Positions 35,203 to 43,907 of a stretch of DNA of 52,077 nucleotides are shown here, in pieces. The notes beneath the pieces were generated by a model. The model was not told the DNA's origin. It saw only the letters and a list, made by a program, of their open reading frames with translations, and did not search any database. Position numbers and translations under genes: made by a program. The stretch lies in assembly GCA_049509915.1 (NCBI GenBank), contig JBEKZL010000012.1, positions 1-52,077 of the forward strand. Direction: 5' to 3'. The stretch's first letter is position 1. Every line of letters starts with the position of its first letter. This stretch comes from JBEKYD01 sp049509915 (lineage in GTDB: Bacteria > Acidobacteriota > Terriglobia > Bryobacterales > Bryobacteraceae).

Positions 35203-35289
35203 AGATTCCGTTCGGCTCGATCGAGACTCTCACCCATCATCGCGATACCCCCCTCCGACGACACTTCCATTCTCGCGCTTGAGCCCGCG
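35199..35289 (-). pseudogene. Remnant 5' end of a second alpha/beta hydrolase gene
   Basis: On the minus strand this reads MMGESLDRAERNL then TAG, against MTGESLGHAERN at the start of the intact hydrolase (34148). Upstream nucleotide similarity continues (ATTCTC, CCATTC, CCCTCC spacing) for about 90 nt in total. It is truncated by hicB. Confidence 0.75.
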
Positions 35290-36495
35290 CTAGGACGCTG
35301 CCCAGTGCGCGCTCCGTTTAGCGGTTTCGGCGGCCAGAAGGGGCAGCCTTAGGGCGCGGTCCTTGCGCTGGAAGATTTCGGCCAGCATTTCGGGGATTTC
35401 GAAGACCGCCGAGTTACGCACTGCCGCGGCACGTTCGCGATAGCCCTGGTAGCGGACCGGATCGAGCAGTTCGCGCACGGCGGCGGGCAGTTCCGAAAAG
35501 CTGCCCACTACCACGCCCACGCCCTTTTCCAGCACCCAATCGGCGTTGTAGCGCTCGTGGACCAGGGTCCAGGCGTTGCGTTCGACCACCACCGGCAGGC
35601 GCATGGCCAGGGCTTCGCTGATCGATCCCGGGCCCGGCTTGCCGATGAAGTAATCGGCCAGCGCCATGAAATGCGGCACCTCGCGGGTGAAGCCCTCCAC
35701 GCGCATGGGGATGCGGCGGGCGATGGCGCGCAAGGCGCGGGCCGCTTCCTGGTGCCTGCCGCAAAGCAGGATGAGCTGGGTGGGAAGACCGGCGCCGTCC
35801 AGCACGCGGGCGATTTTCAACATCTCCAGCGAGCCTTCGCCGCCGAACAGCACGATCCCGGTCAGACGCTCCGGATCGAGCCCCAGGCGTTCGCGCTCGC
35901 GGCCCCGGTCCAGGTTGAGCGGCTGGTAAAAGCGCGGATTCAGAATCATGCCGGAGGCTTCGAGGACGTGCGCGGGGTCGAGGCCCAGCGCGCGCGCCTG
36001 CGCCACCGCGCGCCGCGAGCCGCAGATTACGTACTGGCTCTGGCGTTCGAGCCAGAAATGGGGCGGGTAATCGGCGATGTCGGTCAGGACGGTCACCAGC
36101 GGCGTGCCCGGGCAAACGCTCTCCAGCGCCACTTGAAACGCCCGGTTGTAGTGCGGGATAAGCGAGACCACCATGTCCGGGCGGGTTTTGGCCCAGTGCC
36201 GGGTCAATACCTTTACTTGCGAACCATGCAGGAGGCGAATCACGGCGTGCATGAGCGGAACCAGTTGCGCCGAACCGAAGGTCCAGCCGTGGCGCAGCAT
36301 GATGTTGTAGACGTCCTGAAACGCGATGCCTGTGGATTTGCGGATCACGTCGATGGAATCGAACAGATCCTGAATCGAGACCATGTGGACGTCCCAGGGG
36401 CGCTGCTGGCGTTCGATCACCTCGGCCAGCGCTTGCGCCGCGGCGCGGTGGCCGCCGCCGGAATCGATATAGATGAACTCGATGACGCGCCTCAT
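35290..36495 (-). CDS. MGDG-synthase-like glycosyltransferase (GT28 type)
   Basis: 401 residues from ATG 36495, after GGCGGA; an upstream extension of 28 codons is not supported. The N-terminal half has IEFIYIDSGGGHRAAAQALAEVIE, a hallmark of monogalactosyl/glucosyl diacylglycerol synthases, and the C-terminal half has GKPGPGSISEALAMRLPVVVERNAWTLVHERYNADWV, the nucleotide-sugar binding signature. It should add a sugar from UDP-sugar to diacylglycerol at the inner membrane. It diverges from an OlsF-like acyltransferase, suggesting phosphorus-free lipid synthesis. Confidence 0.87.
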   Translation of the reverse strand: MRRVIEFIYIDSGGGHRAAAQALAEVIERQQRPWDVHMVSIQDLFDSIDVIRKSTGIAFQDVYNIMLRHGWTFGSAQLVPLMHAVIRLLHGSQVKVLTRHWAKTRPDMVVSLIPHYNRAFQVALESVCPGTPLVTVLTDIADYPPHFWLERQSQYVICGSRRAVAQARALGLDPAHVLEASGMILNPRFYQPLNLDRGRERERLGLDPERLTGIVLFGGEGSLEMLKIARVLDGAGLPTQLILLCGRHQEAARALRAIARRIPMRVEGFTREVPHFMALADYFIGKPGPGSISEALAMRLPVVVERNAWTLVHERYNADWVLEKGVGVVVGSFSELPAAVRELLDPVRYQGYRERAAAVRNSAVFEIPEMLAEIFQRKDRALRLPLLAAETAKRSAHWAAS

Positions 36496-36771
36496 CGAGT
36501 TCCGCCAGGCGTCCGCCGAGGCGCCGATCGAGCCGTTCGAATGAGTTGCATCGAGTTCCCCCGCTACCTGAAGTACCATGCCGACAATTCCCGCACGTTA
36601 CAGTCTCAAGAAACTTCTGTTTCGGCGCCGCAACGCGATTTCGACCGATAGTATTTCGCGGGCGGCGGTCGCGAGCCGATGGGCAGGTTGACGCGCGCGG
36701 CGAGAACTCTTCATCGCGCGTTGATCCGCCTGAAACCGAAAATGGCGCAAACTCAGCGTGAGTGGAAAACC

Positions 36772-38607
36772 ATGCAGAGTGACACCAACCCCGGTATTCT
36801 CTCTTTTTCCGGAATGTTGGACCAACGGTTGCGCGGCTTTCTGGAGCCGGTCGAGCCGGCCGTGGAACGCATTTTCGGCCTGGAGGCGCTGCGCCAGGCC
36901 TTTTTGAACGCGCGCCGCGCCGCCCGCCATGGCGACACGGTGGAAGAGTTGTTGCGCTCTTTGGATATCGCGTGGAGGGCGGACCCTGAAGAACTGGCGC
37001 GAATTCCGGCTGCCGGCCCGGCACTGGTGGTAGCCAACCATCCTTTCGGCCTGGTGGAAGGGGCGATCCTGTCGACCGTGTTATCCGCCATCCGTCCCGA
37101 CGTCCGCATTCTGACCAACTCCCTGTTGGCCGGCGTCGACGAGTTACAACGGCGTTGCATTTTCGTGAATCCGTTCGGCGCCAGCCGTACCGTGCCGGCC
37201 AATGCCCGCGCCCTGCGCGAAGCCAATCACTGGTTGGAAGCGGGCGGCATGCTGGCGGTGTTCCCGGCCGGCGAGGTGGCGCATTTCGATTGGCGGACCG
37301 GAACGCTGGCCGATCCGCCATGGAATCCCGCGGTGACGTGGATCGCCCAGCGCACCGGCGCGTGCGCGGTGCCGGTGTTTTTCGAGGGCGCCAACGGCCT
37401 GGGGTTCCAACTCGCCGGCACCATTCACCCCGGCCTCCGCACCGCCAGCCTGCCGCGTGAATTCCTGAATAAACGAGGCAAAACGATTCGCATGCGCATC
37501 GGCCGGCCAGTCTCCTCGGGCGTGCTGCGCGGTTTTCTTACGCCGCGCGAGGCGGCGGACTATCTGCGCTGCCGCACGTACCTGCTCGGGTTCGGGACGA
37601 AAGCCTCCACCGGCGTGCCGCGTTTGGTGCGGGACCTGGTACGGGCGCGCCCCGCCGCGCCGCTTGCAGTCCCCGATTCGCCGGAGCGGCTGGCGGCGGA
37701 GATCGGCGGCCTCGATCCCGGGCGCAAGCTTTTGGAAACCGCCGAATTCGCGGTGTACGCAGCCGGCCGCGACGAGTTTCCCGGCGTCGTCGACGAAATC
37801 GGCCGCCTGCGGGAGGCGGCGTTTCGCCGGGTAGGAGAAGGAACCGGACGCGCGCGGGACCTCGACCGCTTCGACAGCGATTACACCCACCTGGTGCTTT
37901 GGAGCCGCCAGGCAAATGAAGTGGCTGGCGCTTACCGGCTGGGGTCCACCGCCGACATTCTGCCCCGCCGCGGCGCGCGCGGTCTCTATACCAGCACCCT
38001 GTTTCGTTTCCGCGGGAACCTGTTCGACCGCCTGGGCCCGGCACTGGAGCTGGGGCGTTCCTTCATTCGCCCCGAGTATCAGAAGCAGTTCGCGCCGCTG
38101 CTGCTGCTGTGGAAGGGCATCGCCGCTTACGTGGCGCGGCGTCCGGAGTGCGCCGTGCTGTTCGGCGCGGTCAGCATCAGCAACGATTATCACGCGGTCT
38201 CGCGTCACCTGATCGTCAGGTTTCTGGAAGCGCACCGCGCGGCCGAGTTATCGGAGATGGTCAAACCGCGCCGTCCGTACCGCTCGTCCGCGCGCCTGCT
38301 GCGCCACACCGGCCAATTGCCTCCCGTGCCCGCCGATCCGGACCGCCTGTCGGAGATGATCGCCGACCTGGAGCGCGACGGAAAAGGAATGCCGATCCTG
38401 CTGCGGCAGTACCTGAGAACCGGCGGCAAACTGCTGGCATTCCATGTGGACCACGCTTTTTCCGACGTGCTCGATGCGCTCATCATGGTGGACTTGCGCT
38501 CCGCTCCGGCCCCCGTTCTCGACCGCTACTTCGGCAAATCCGCCGCCGCCCGCTTCCTGGCCTGGCACAGCGGGCGGCATCCCGCATCCCAAGGCGGCAT
38601 ACAATAA
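36772..38607 (+). CDS. OlsF-like bifunctional acyltransferase
   Basis: 611 residues from ATG 36772; ATG 36742 is also possible. The N-terminal half is PlsC-like: NHPFGLVEG (89-97, a variant of NHx4D) and FPAGEV (164-169), then VPVFFEGANG. The C-terminal half resembles the OlsB/GNAT acyltransferase: LLETAEFAVYAAGRDEFPGVVDEIGRLREAAFRRVGEGTG, DLDRFDSDYTHLVLWSRQANEVAGAYRLGST, and VSISNDYHAVSRHLIVRFLE. In Serratia OlsF this arrangement makes ornithine lipid in two steps; here the amino acid may differ. Membrane-associated. Confidence 0.85.
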   Translation: MQSDTNPGILSFSGMLDQRLRGFLEPVEPAVERIFGLEALRQAFLNARRAARHGDTVEELLRSLDIAWRADPEELARIPAAGPALVVANHPFGLVEGAILSTVLSAIRPDVRILTNSLLAGVDELQRRCIFVNPFGASRTVPANARALREANHWLEAGGMLAVFPAGEVAHFDWRTGTLADPPWNPAVTWIAQRTGACAVPVFFEGANGLGFQLAGTIHPGLRTASLPREFLNKRGKTIRMRIGRPVSSGVLRGFLTPREAADYLRCRTYLLGFGTKASTGVPRLVRDLVRARPAAPLAVPDSPERLAAEIGGLDPGRKLLETAEFAVYAAGRDEFPGVVDEIGRLREAAFRRVGEGTGRARDLDRFDSDYTHLVLWSRQANEVAGAYRLGSTADILPRRGARGLYTSTLFRFRGNLFDRLGPALELGRSFIRPEYQKQFAPLLLLWKGIAAYVARRPECAVLFGAVSISNDYHAVSRHLIVRFLEAHRAAELSEMVKPRRPYRSSARLLRHTGQLPPVPADPDRLSEMIADLERDGKGMPILLRQYLRTGGKLLAFHVDHAFSDVLDALIMVDLRSAPAPVLDRYFGKSAAARFLAWHSGRHPASQGGIQ

Positions 38608-38641
38608 GAACAGTGCACCTGGTTGCCGGGGGAGGAGCGCG

Positions 38642-38872
38642 ATGACGGAATGGGACAGGGAAAAAGTGGAAGCCGCGGCAGTGACAAGTGTTGGAGCGGG
38701 AGTCGGCACGGCCGGCGGGGCGACGGTCGGCGTGCTCGAACTTGCCGCCACGACGGGAACCGTGACGGCACTCTCCGCCGGCGTAATCATCGGCCTTGGG
38801 GCTTTGGCCGGCGCCGCGACCTTCTTCCTCGGTTACCAGGCTTACCGGCGTCTGAAGAAGCCGAAGAACTGA
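38642..38872 (+). CDS. Small glycine-zipper membrane protein
   Basis: 76 residues, after a strong GGGAGGAG. A charged N-terminus (MTEWDREKVEAAA) is followed by a glycine-rich hydrophobic stretch (VGAGVGTAGGATVGVLEL... SAGVIIGLGALAGAATFFLGYQAY) with GxxxG spacing and a basic tail (RRLKKPKN). It could be a one- or two-pass membrane peptide. Its place 34 nt after the acyltransferase suggests shared transcription. Function unknown. Confidence 0.65.
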   Translation: MTEWDREKVEAAAVTSVGAGVGTAGGATVGVLELAATTGTVTALSAGVIIGLGALAGAATFFLGYQAYRRLKKPKN

Positions 38873-38896
38873 GTGGGACAGGCCTCCCGGCCTGTC
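38873..38896 (+). terminator. Repeat family D hairpin after the small membrane protein
   Basis: GACAGGCC-TCCC-GGCCTGTC is a perfect 8 bp stem, starting 4 nt after the stop. No T-tract. It matches 11289-11314. Confidence 0.6.
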
Positions 38897-38966
38897 GGCA
38901 TCCATCACCGTACCCTGGGAGATGGCCAGGCAGGCCGAGCGGCCGGCCAAGAAGGAAAATCGCACG

Positions 38967-39104
38967 ATGAACGAACTGATACGCAAGGCCTTGCGTCGCT
39001 AACAGCAGCCGCGGACGGTCTTGGACGTGCGGGAATTCATCAGATGGATTGCGCTCGCCCCGCCGGCCCTGCAGGCCAGGAAGACCCGTAAGCAACCCGA
39101 ATAA
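38967..39104 (+). pseudogene. Decayed antitoxin gene with an in-frame stop
   Basis: MNELIRKALRR, TAA at 39000-39002, then in the same frame QQPRTVLDVREFIRWIALAPPALQARK to TAA 39102. It reads as a VapB/DUF2281-like antitoxin (start LI.KA.., core VLDFVEFL-like) broken by a nonsense codon. It is directly followed by a PIN-domain remnant. Confidence 0.6.
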
Positions 39105-39109
39105 CGCCC

Positions 39110-39208
39110 ATCAAAGTGGTGCTCGACACCAACATCGTGGTGTCCGCCAACTTGCAAAACCTGCACAAGAATGCCCAACGGAAAAAAGCCCCGTATGGAC
39201 GCCGGTGA
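39110..39208 (+). pseudogene. Decayed PIN-domain (VapC-like) toxin remnant
   Basis: IKVVLDTNIVVSANL is the first strand and helix of a PIN nuclease, with the catalytic Asp in LDTN. The frame then diverges into unrelated residues and stops after 32 codons. No start codon is left in front. The fragment is too short to cleave RNA. Confidence 0.65.
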
Positions 39209-39333
39209 AGAAATTAAAGGACTTGTTTGTTTTTTTCACGCCCTGGCGGCGCACAGGGAATGCACAACGGTGCACAACCGGAGTGGCACTGGCAAGGACC
39301 GCTTCCTCTGGGCGCGGTCCGGTACTGAGCGGG

Positions 39334-39339
39334 TATAAT
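39334..39339 (+). promoter_or_regulatory. Candidate -10 box of the GT41 gene
   Basis: TATAAT, 17 nt before GTG 39357. No clear -35. Confidence 0.3.
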
Positions 39340-39356
39340 TCCGGAGCGGGGGTGAA

Positions 39357-41522
39357 GTGGCAACGGAAACGGACGATCTGGATGAAGCGCTGGTGCATCA
39401 CCGGGCCGGGAGGCTGGCGGAGGCGGCGGCGGGATACAGGGCGGTACTGTTGCGCAATCCGCGCCAGCCGGACGCGCTTTACCTGCTGGGGATGGTGGCG
39501 CACCAGACGGGACGGACCGAGCCGGCCATCCGCATGTTCCGCCAGGCGTTGGCGGTGAAACCGGACCACGCGCACTGCTGGAACCTGCTCGGGCTCGCAC
39601 TGGCGGCCGCCGGAAACGAGGCGGGCGCGGAGGAGAGTTACCGGCGGGCGCTCGCGATCGAACCCTCTCCGGGCTTTTTCCTCAATTTGGGCAATCTGCT
39701 GAAGGCACGGGGCCGGACGGGCGAGGCTCGCGACGCCTACCGCGAAGCCTTGCGGCGCGACGCCGGATTTGCCGCGGCGCATTACAGCCTGGGAAATCTG
39801 CACCGCGCAGCTGGCGAGATGGATGCGGCGGCGGCATGTTTCCGGCGGGCGTTGGACGCAGAGCCGGGGCACGGCGACTCGCTGGCGGCGCTGGGACAGA
39901 CCCTCCAGGCTCTCGGCCACTCGCCCGAGGCGCTGCCGTTTCTGGAGCAGGCAGTCCGCCGGGCGCCGGCCGACGCCGGGCTCGCCTGCGATTTGGGCGA
40001 CACCCTGGCGGCGCTGGGGCGCGGGGCGGACGCCGCCCGTTCCTACCAAACCGCGATTGCCGCCGAGCCGGACTTCGCGCGCGCCTGGTTCGCCTTCGGG
40101 TGCCTGGAACGCGACGGGCACGATTACGCCGCCGCCGCGGAACGCTTTCGGCAAGCCTGCCAGCTTTTGCCGGAGTGGACCGAAGCGCATCACAACCTGG
40201 GCCAGGCGCTATTCCAGACCGGGCAGGTGGACGAGGCGCTAGCTGAGTTCGCAGTGGCGGCCGAGGCGGGAAGCGGAGACATTTCGCGGGCCATGGCGGC
40301 GGTAATCGTCCCCGGCAGCCCCACGGCGACCCATGCGACCATTCTGGCGGTGCGGCAGGATTGGGCGCGAACGGAGTTTGCGGCGGCGAGGGATGACAGA
40401 CCGCAAAATGCGATGGTCCGCTCCCCCAAGCTGCGCATCGGGTATCTTTCCTCCTTTTTTCACCGGCGGAACTGGATGAAGCCGGTATGGGGCGTAATTC
40501 ACGGGCACGACCGCGCCGGCTTCGAGATTCACCTGTTTTCGGACGGACCCGGCCAGGCGATCGGCGAGGAGTATCGCCGTTCGGCGGGCGACGTTTTCCA
40601 TGACATCTCCGGGTTATCGAACGAGGCTGCGGCAACCGCGATCGAACAAGCCGGGGTGGACGTGCTGGTGGACCTGAACGGCTACAGCGCGATGGCGCGG
40701 CTGCCGCTCGTGGCGGCGCGGCCGGCGCCGGTGGTCATGGGCTGGTTCAATCTGTACGCCACCAGCGGGATGGAGGCTTACGACTGGCTGGTGGGCGACG
40801 CAGTGACGATTCCCGAGGAGGAAGAGCGGTTTTATAGCGAGCGGATCGCGCGTGTCCCGGGCACGTACCTGGCGTTCGAGGTGGGATACCCGACGCCGGA
40901 AGTGAGCGCGCCGCCGTGCCTCGAAACCGGCGGAAAATTTGCGTTCGGATCGTTGGCCTCGCAGTACAAAATCACGCCGGAGGTGGTAGCGGCGTGGAGC
41001 GCGATTCTACGGCAGGCGGCGGCGAGCACACTTCTGATCCGGAACGCCGGCCTCGAAGCCGGGGGTATGCGCGATTTCGTGCGGGCACGGTTCGAAAGCC
41101 AGGGGATAGGCGCGGACCGGCTGGTGTTGGAAGGGCCGGCGGAGCACGGCGAATTCCTACGGACCTACGGGCAAATCGACGTAGCGCTCGACCCGTTTCC
41201 CTACAACGGCGGCACGACCACGACGGAAGCGCTGTGGCAAGGAGTGCCGGTGATCGCGATTCGGGGCGACCGGTGGGCAGCGCGTACCAGCGCGTCGCTC
41301 GAGCTGGCCGCCGGGCTGGGCGAATTTGTGGCGGCGGATCGGGAGGGTTACGTGGCGCTGGCAGTGGAGCTGGCGCGGAGCGCCGAAACGCCCGCGCGGC
41401 TGGCGGAACTCAGGCGGAACATGCGGGACCGTCTGCGGCACTCGGCGGCGTGCGACACGGCGGGGCTGGCCCGGCACCTGGAGCGGATCTACCGGGAAGC
41501 TGTGGTATTCTCACCTCGATGA
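39357..41522 (+). CDS. TPR protein with O-GlcNAc-transferase-like (GT41/SPINDLY) domain
   Basis: 721 residues from GTG 39357, after GCGGGGG. Residues 1-~320 are eight or nine TPRs of the 34-residue kind (e.g. AWFAFGCLERDGHDYAAAAERFRQACQLLPEW). The C-terminal half has the two-lobe GT41 pattern: LRIGYLSSFFHRRN, VDVLVDLNGYSAMARLPLVAARPAPVVMGWFN, and DPFPYNGGTTTTEALWQGVPVIAIRGDRWAARTSAS. Such enzymes add GlcNAc or fucose to protein Ser/Thr; the bacterial partners are usually unknown. Its stop overlaps the methyltransferase start by 4 nt (ATGA). Confidence 0.9.
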   Translation: MATETDDLDEALVHHRAGRLAEAAAGYRAVLLRNPRQPDALYLLGMVAHQTGRTEPAIRMFRQALAVKPDHAHCWNLLGLALAAAGNEAGAEESYRRALAIEPSPGFFLNLGNLLKARGRTGEARDAYREALRRDAGFAAAHYSLGNLHRAAGEMDAAAACFRRALDAEPGHGDSLAALGQTLQALGHSPEALPFLEQAVRRAPADAGLACDLGDTLAALGRGADAARSYQTAIAAEPDFARAWFAFGCLERDGHDYAAAAERFRQACQLLPEWTEAHHNLGQALFQTGQVDEALAEFAVAAEAGSGDISRAMAAVIVPGSPTATHATILAVRQDWARTEFAAARDDRPQNAMVRSPKLRIGYLSSFFHRRNWMKPVWGVIHGHDRAGFEIHLFSDGPGQAIGEEYRRSAGDVFHDISGLSNEAAATAIEQAGVDVLVDLNGYSAMARLPLVAARPAPVVMGWFNLYATSGMEAYDWLVGDAVTIPEEEERFYSERIARVPGTYLAFEVGYPTPEVSAPPCLETGGKFAFGSLASQYKITPEVVAAWSAILRQAAASTLLIRNAGLEAGGMRDFVRARFESQGIGADRLVLEGPAEHGEFLRTYGQIDVALDPFPYNGGTTTTEALWQGVPVIAIRGDRWAARTSASLELAAGLGEFVAADREGYVALAVELARSAETPARLAELRRNMRDRLRHSAACDTAGLARHLERIYREAVVFSPR

Positions 41523-43024
41523 GCGAGACTGTGGCGCAGGCTTACTGGCACGATCTGTTGCCGAAACTGGGGACGGCGGAGGAGTACCTTGCCGCGCGGC
41601 GCCTGTTCGAGTCCTGCGGGTTCACGTACGAACGCGTCTGCGCGCGGCTGGGAGTCGAGCATCTCTACAAGTTCCGGACGGAGCCGCCCGGGTTGGGGAA
41701 GGACGACCCGGCGGCGACGCCGCTCGATGCGCTAATCCGCCTGTTCGCCTTCGGACTTTACCTGGAGCGCGATATGGCGGAAAAGGTCCTGACCGCGGAA
41801 GGCTTGAAGGTGCTGGAGGCCCTGAACCTGCTGGCGCCGGATCCGGCCAGACCGGGGGCAGTGTTCGGGACGGTGGCGCTGGTGCCGGTTCCTGGCGCGC
41901 TGACGGCAAGCGACCGCGTCTGTGCCCCGGACGGGTCCCAATTCGGCAGGGCGCCGGATGGGGTGTACCCGGCGTTTTTCGCCAATACCCTGACGTTTGT
42001 AGAACGGCTGCCAGAAACCCGGTGCGAAACCATGCTGGAGCTCGGCACCGGGACCGGCTTTGCGGCCATCCGGTCGGCGCCGTGGGTCAGCCACATTTGG
42101 GCCACCGACGTGGCGGCGCGCAGCGTCAGGTTCTCGGCTTTCAACGCGGGGTTGGCGGGCCTCGGAAACGTGAGCGTGCTCGAGGGCGACATGTACGCGC
42201 CGGTGGAGGGGATGACCTTCGACCGGATTGCGATTCACCCGCCCTACATGCCCTCGCCGGACAACAAGTTCATCTGCCGGGACGGCGGCGAAGACGGCGA
42301 GCAGATCTTTCGCCGCGCGGTGGAAGGGTTGCCGAGCTTCCTACGCCCTAATGGGCGATTCTACTCGGTACTGATGGCTTCCGACCGGCGGGGCGAGACG
42401 CTCGAACAGCGCATTCGCAAGTGGCTGGGGCCGGACGAAGCAGGTTTCGACGTTGTCATTGTCACCGACGAGCGCAACGCGGTCGAGGACGCCCTCGCCA
42501 AGGCGTCGGCGGAGAACCAGCGTGACGCTCCATTCTGGCGTTCCATCTGGGAACGGAACCAGACCGAATCGCTGCTGTACGGGTCGGTGTTGATCCACCG
42601 GCACTCGGGCGAGAGAGCGAAAGCGAATGTGCGGGCGCAGGCTGGCGTTGGCTTCAACTGGCGGCACCTCGACGGATTGCTGGACTGGGAGATTCGAGTG
42701 CGGCAGCCGGGGGCGGAGCAGATGCTGCTGGAATGCCGTCCGAGGATTGCGGCCGGATGCGAGCTGCAGGTGTCCTACCGGCTGGTGGATGGCCGGTTGA
42801 CCCCTTACGAGGCGCTGTTCGAGGTAACCGGAGCGCTACGGACCCGCTTCAAGAGCCCGCTGTGGCTGGTGGAAGCGATTTTCGGGTGCGACGGCAAGGC
42901 CAGTTGGCGCGACCGGTATACGGCTTTGGTCGCCGAGGGCAGAATCCCGCCGCAGGCGCCGGCGGCGGAGTTTGCGCGCATGCTGGTCGCGCTGGTTTCG
43001 GGCGGAGCGTTGGTGGTGGAGTGA
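41519..43024 (+). CDS. SAM-dependent methyltransferase with an HPPY motif
   Basis: 501 residues from ATG 41519. A helical N-terminal domain (YLAARRLFESCGFTYERVCARLGVEHLY...) precedes a class I MTase core: ELGTGTGFAAIRSA (174-187), ATDVAARSVRFSAFNA, and IAIHPPYMPSP (240-243 HPPY in the place of NPPY). A C-terminal ~150-residue region follows with no recognised motif. The usual N/DPPY motif methylates amide or amino nitrogens in nucleic acids or proteins; the His change is worth noting. It is translationally coupled to the GT41 gene, so both may act on one substrate. Confidence 0.82.
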   Translation: MSETVAQAYWHDLLPKLGTAEEYLAARRLFESCGFTYERVCARLGVEHLYKFRTEPPGLGKDDPAATPLDALIRLFAFGLYLERDMAEKVLTAEGLKVLEALNLLAPDPARPGAVFGTVALVPVPGALTASDRVCAPDGSQFGRAPDGVYPAFFANTLTFVERLPETRCETMLELGTGTGFAAIRSAPWVSHIWATDVAARSVRFSAFNAGLAGLGNVSVLEGDMYAPVEGMTFDRIAIHPPYMPSPDNKFICRDGGEDGEQIFRRAVEGLPSFLRPNGRFYSVLMASDRRGETLEQRIRKWLGPDEAGFDVVIVTDERNAVEDALAKASAENQRDAPFWRSIWERNQTESLLYGSVLIHRHSGERAKANVRAQAGVGFNWRHLDGLLDWEIRVRQPGAEQMLLECRPRIAAGCELQVSYRLVDGRLTPYEALFEVTGALRTRFKSPLWLVEAIFGCDGKASWRDRYTALVAEGRIPPQAPAAEFARMLVALVSGGALVVE

Positions 43025-43391
43025 GCAAAGCGCGGGCGGGCTGAACCGCCCTGCCCCATCAATTCGCGGCCAGCGCTCCACGGAAAGAATCTAAGACAAT
43101 TATTTCGCGGACTGCACGACTTGGTGGAACGGTCTGTTTCTACAGGGCACTATTTGTAGGACCTGTAACAAGGTGCGAAATTTCACAGAAACATTGGGCA
43201 GGGATACCGGGAGATCACCGGACCGATTCGCGTCATAGTACTGGTTCGCGATCTTTTCGACCGGCATTTTCCGGGGGTTGCGTATAATTCATTTGAGCGA
43301 TACGCGCCACCGGCGTATTTTTTTGGTAATCTTGGTCCTGCCCGTCGGCGCGGAAACTCAGTCGCCGATGCGGCGAAATGGGGGGATTCGA
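43025..43391 (+). other. T6SS upstream region
   Basis: 367 nt with no supportable gene. It holds a short hairpin after the methyltransferase (GGGCGG/CCGCCC, 43036-43052) and a perfect TATAAT at 43283-43288. It is the only large gap before the T6SS operon, so it probably contains its promoter. Confidence 0.45.
43283..43288 (+). promoter_or_regulatory. Candidate -10 box of the T6SS operon
   Basis: TATAAT about 103 nt before the tssB start; -35 not recognisable. An alternative sigma factor is possible, since T6SS operons often use sigma-54, but no GG-N10-GC is evident here. Confidence 0.35.
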
Positions 43392-43907
43392 ATGGCAAGA
43401 GTAAGTACGCAGCATAAGCTTGATCGCGTGAGACCTCCGCGGGTGCAGATCACCTATGACGTGGAGGTCGGCGACGCGATCGAAATCAAGGAATTACCGT
43501 TTGTCCTGGGCGTGTTGGGCGATTTCACCGGCCAACCGACCGAGCCTTTGGCGCGGGTCAAGGACCGGAAGTTCGTGGAAGTAAACCCGGATAATTTCGA
43601 CACGGTGCTGGCGAACATGAAACCTCACCTGGCATTTTCGGTGGAGAACAAGCTGAGCGAGGATCCGGAAGCGCCGAAACTCAAAGTCGACCTGAATTTC
43701 AAGAGCATGGACGACTTCGCGCCGGAATCGGTGGCGCGGCAGGTGGGCCCGCTGCGGGAACTGCTGGAACTGCGTGACCGGTTGGCGGACCTGCGGGGTT
43801 CGATGCAGGGCAACGACAAGCTGGAAGAGCTGTTGCGGGAATCGGTGAGCGACAAGGATAAACTGGCGAAGCTGCGCGCCGAGCTGGGGAAGGGGGAATC
43901 CCAATGA
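43392..43907 (+). CDS. tssB: Type VI secretion sheath small subunit TssB
   Basis: 171 residues from ATG 43392, after GGGGGA; the longer frame upstream has a weak start. TssB pairs with TssC in the contractile sheath. Visible family features: VQITYDVEVGDAIEIKELPFVLGVLGDFTG, the conserved DRKFVEVNPDNFDTVLA, LNFKSMDDFAPESVARQVGPLRELLELRDRLADL. The first gene of the operon. The stop overlaps the tssC start by 4 nt (ATGA). Confidence 0.95.
   Translation: MARVSTQHKLDRVRPPRVQITYDVEVGDAIEIKELPFVLGVLGDFTGQPTEPLARVKDRKFVEVNPDNFDTVLANMKPHLAFSVENKLSEDPEAPKLKVDLNFKSMDDFAPESVARQVGPLRELLELRDRLADLRGSMQGNDKLEELLRESVSDKDKLAKLRAELGKGESQ

Noticed and set aside
36496..36771. Pho box in the divergent lipid-gene promoter
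   Set aside because: No CTGTCAT-type direct repeats found.
35414..37321. 635-codon minus-strand frame covering the glycosyltransferase and part of the acyltransferase
   Set aside because: Shadow frame, Arg/Pro-rich, and overlaps two well-supported genes.
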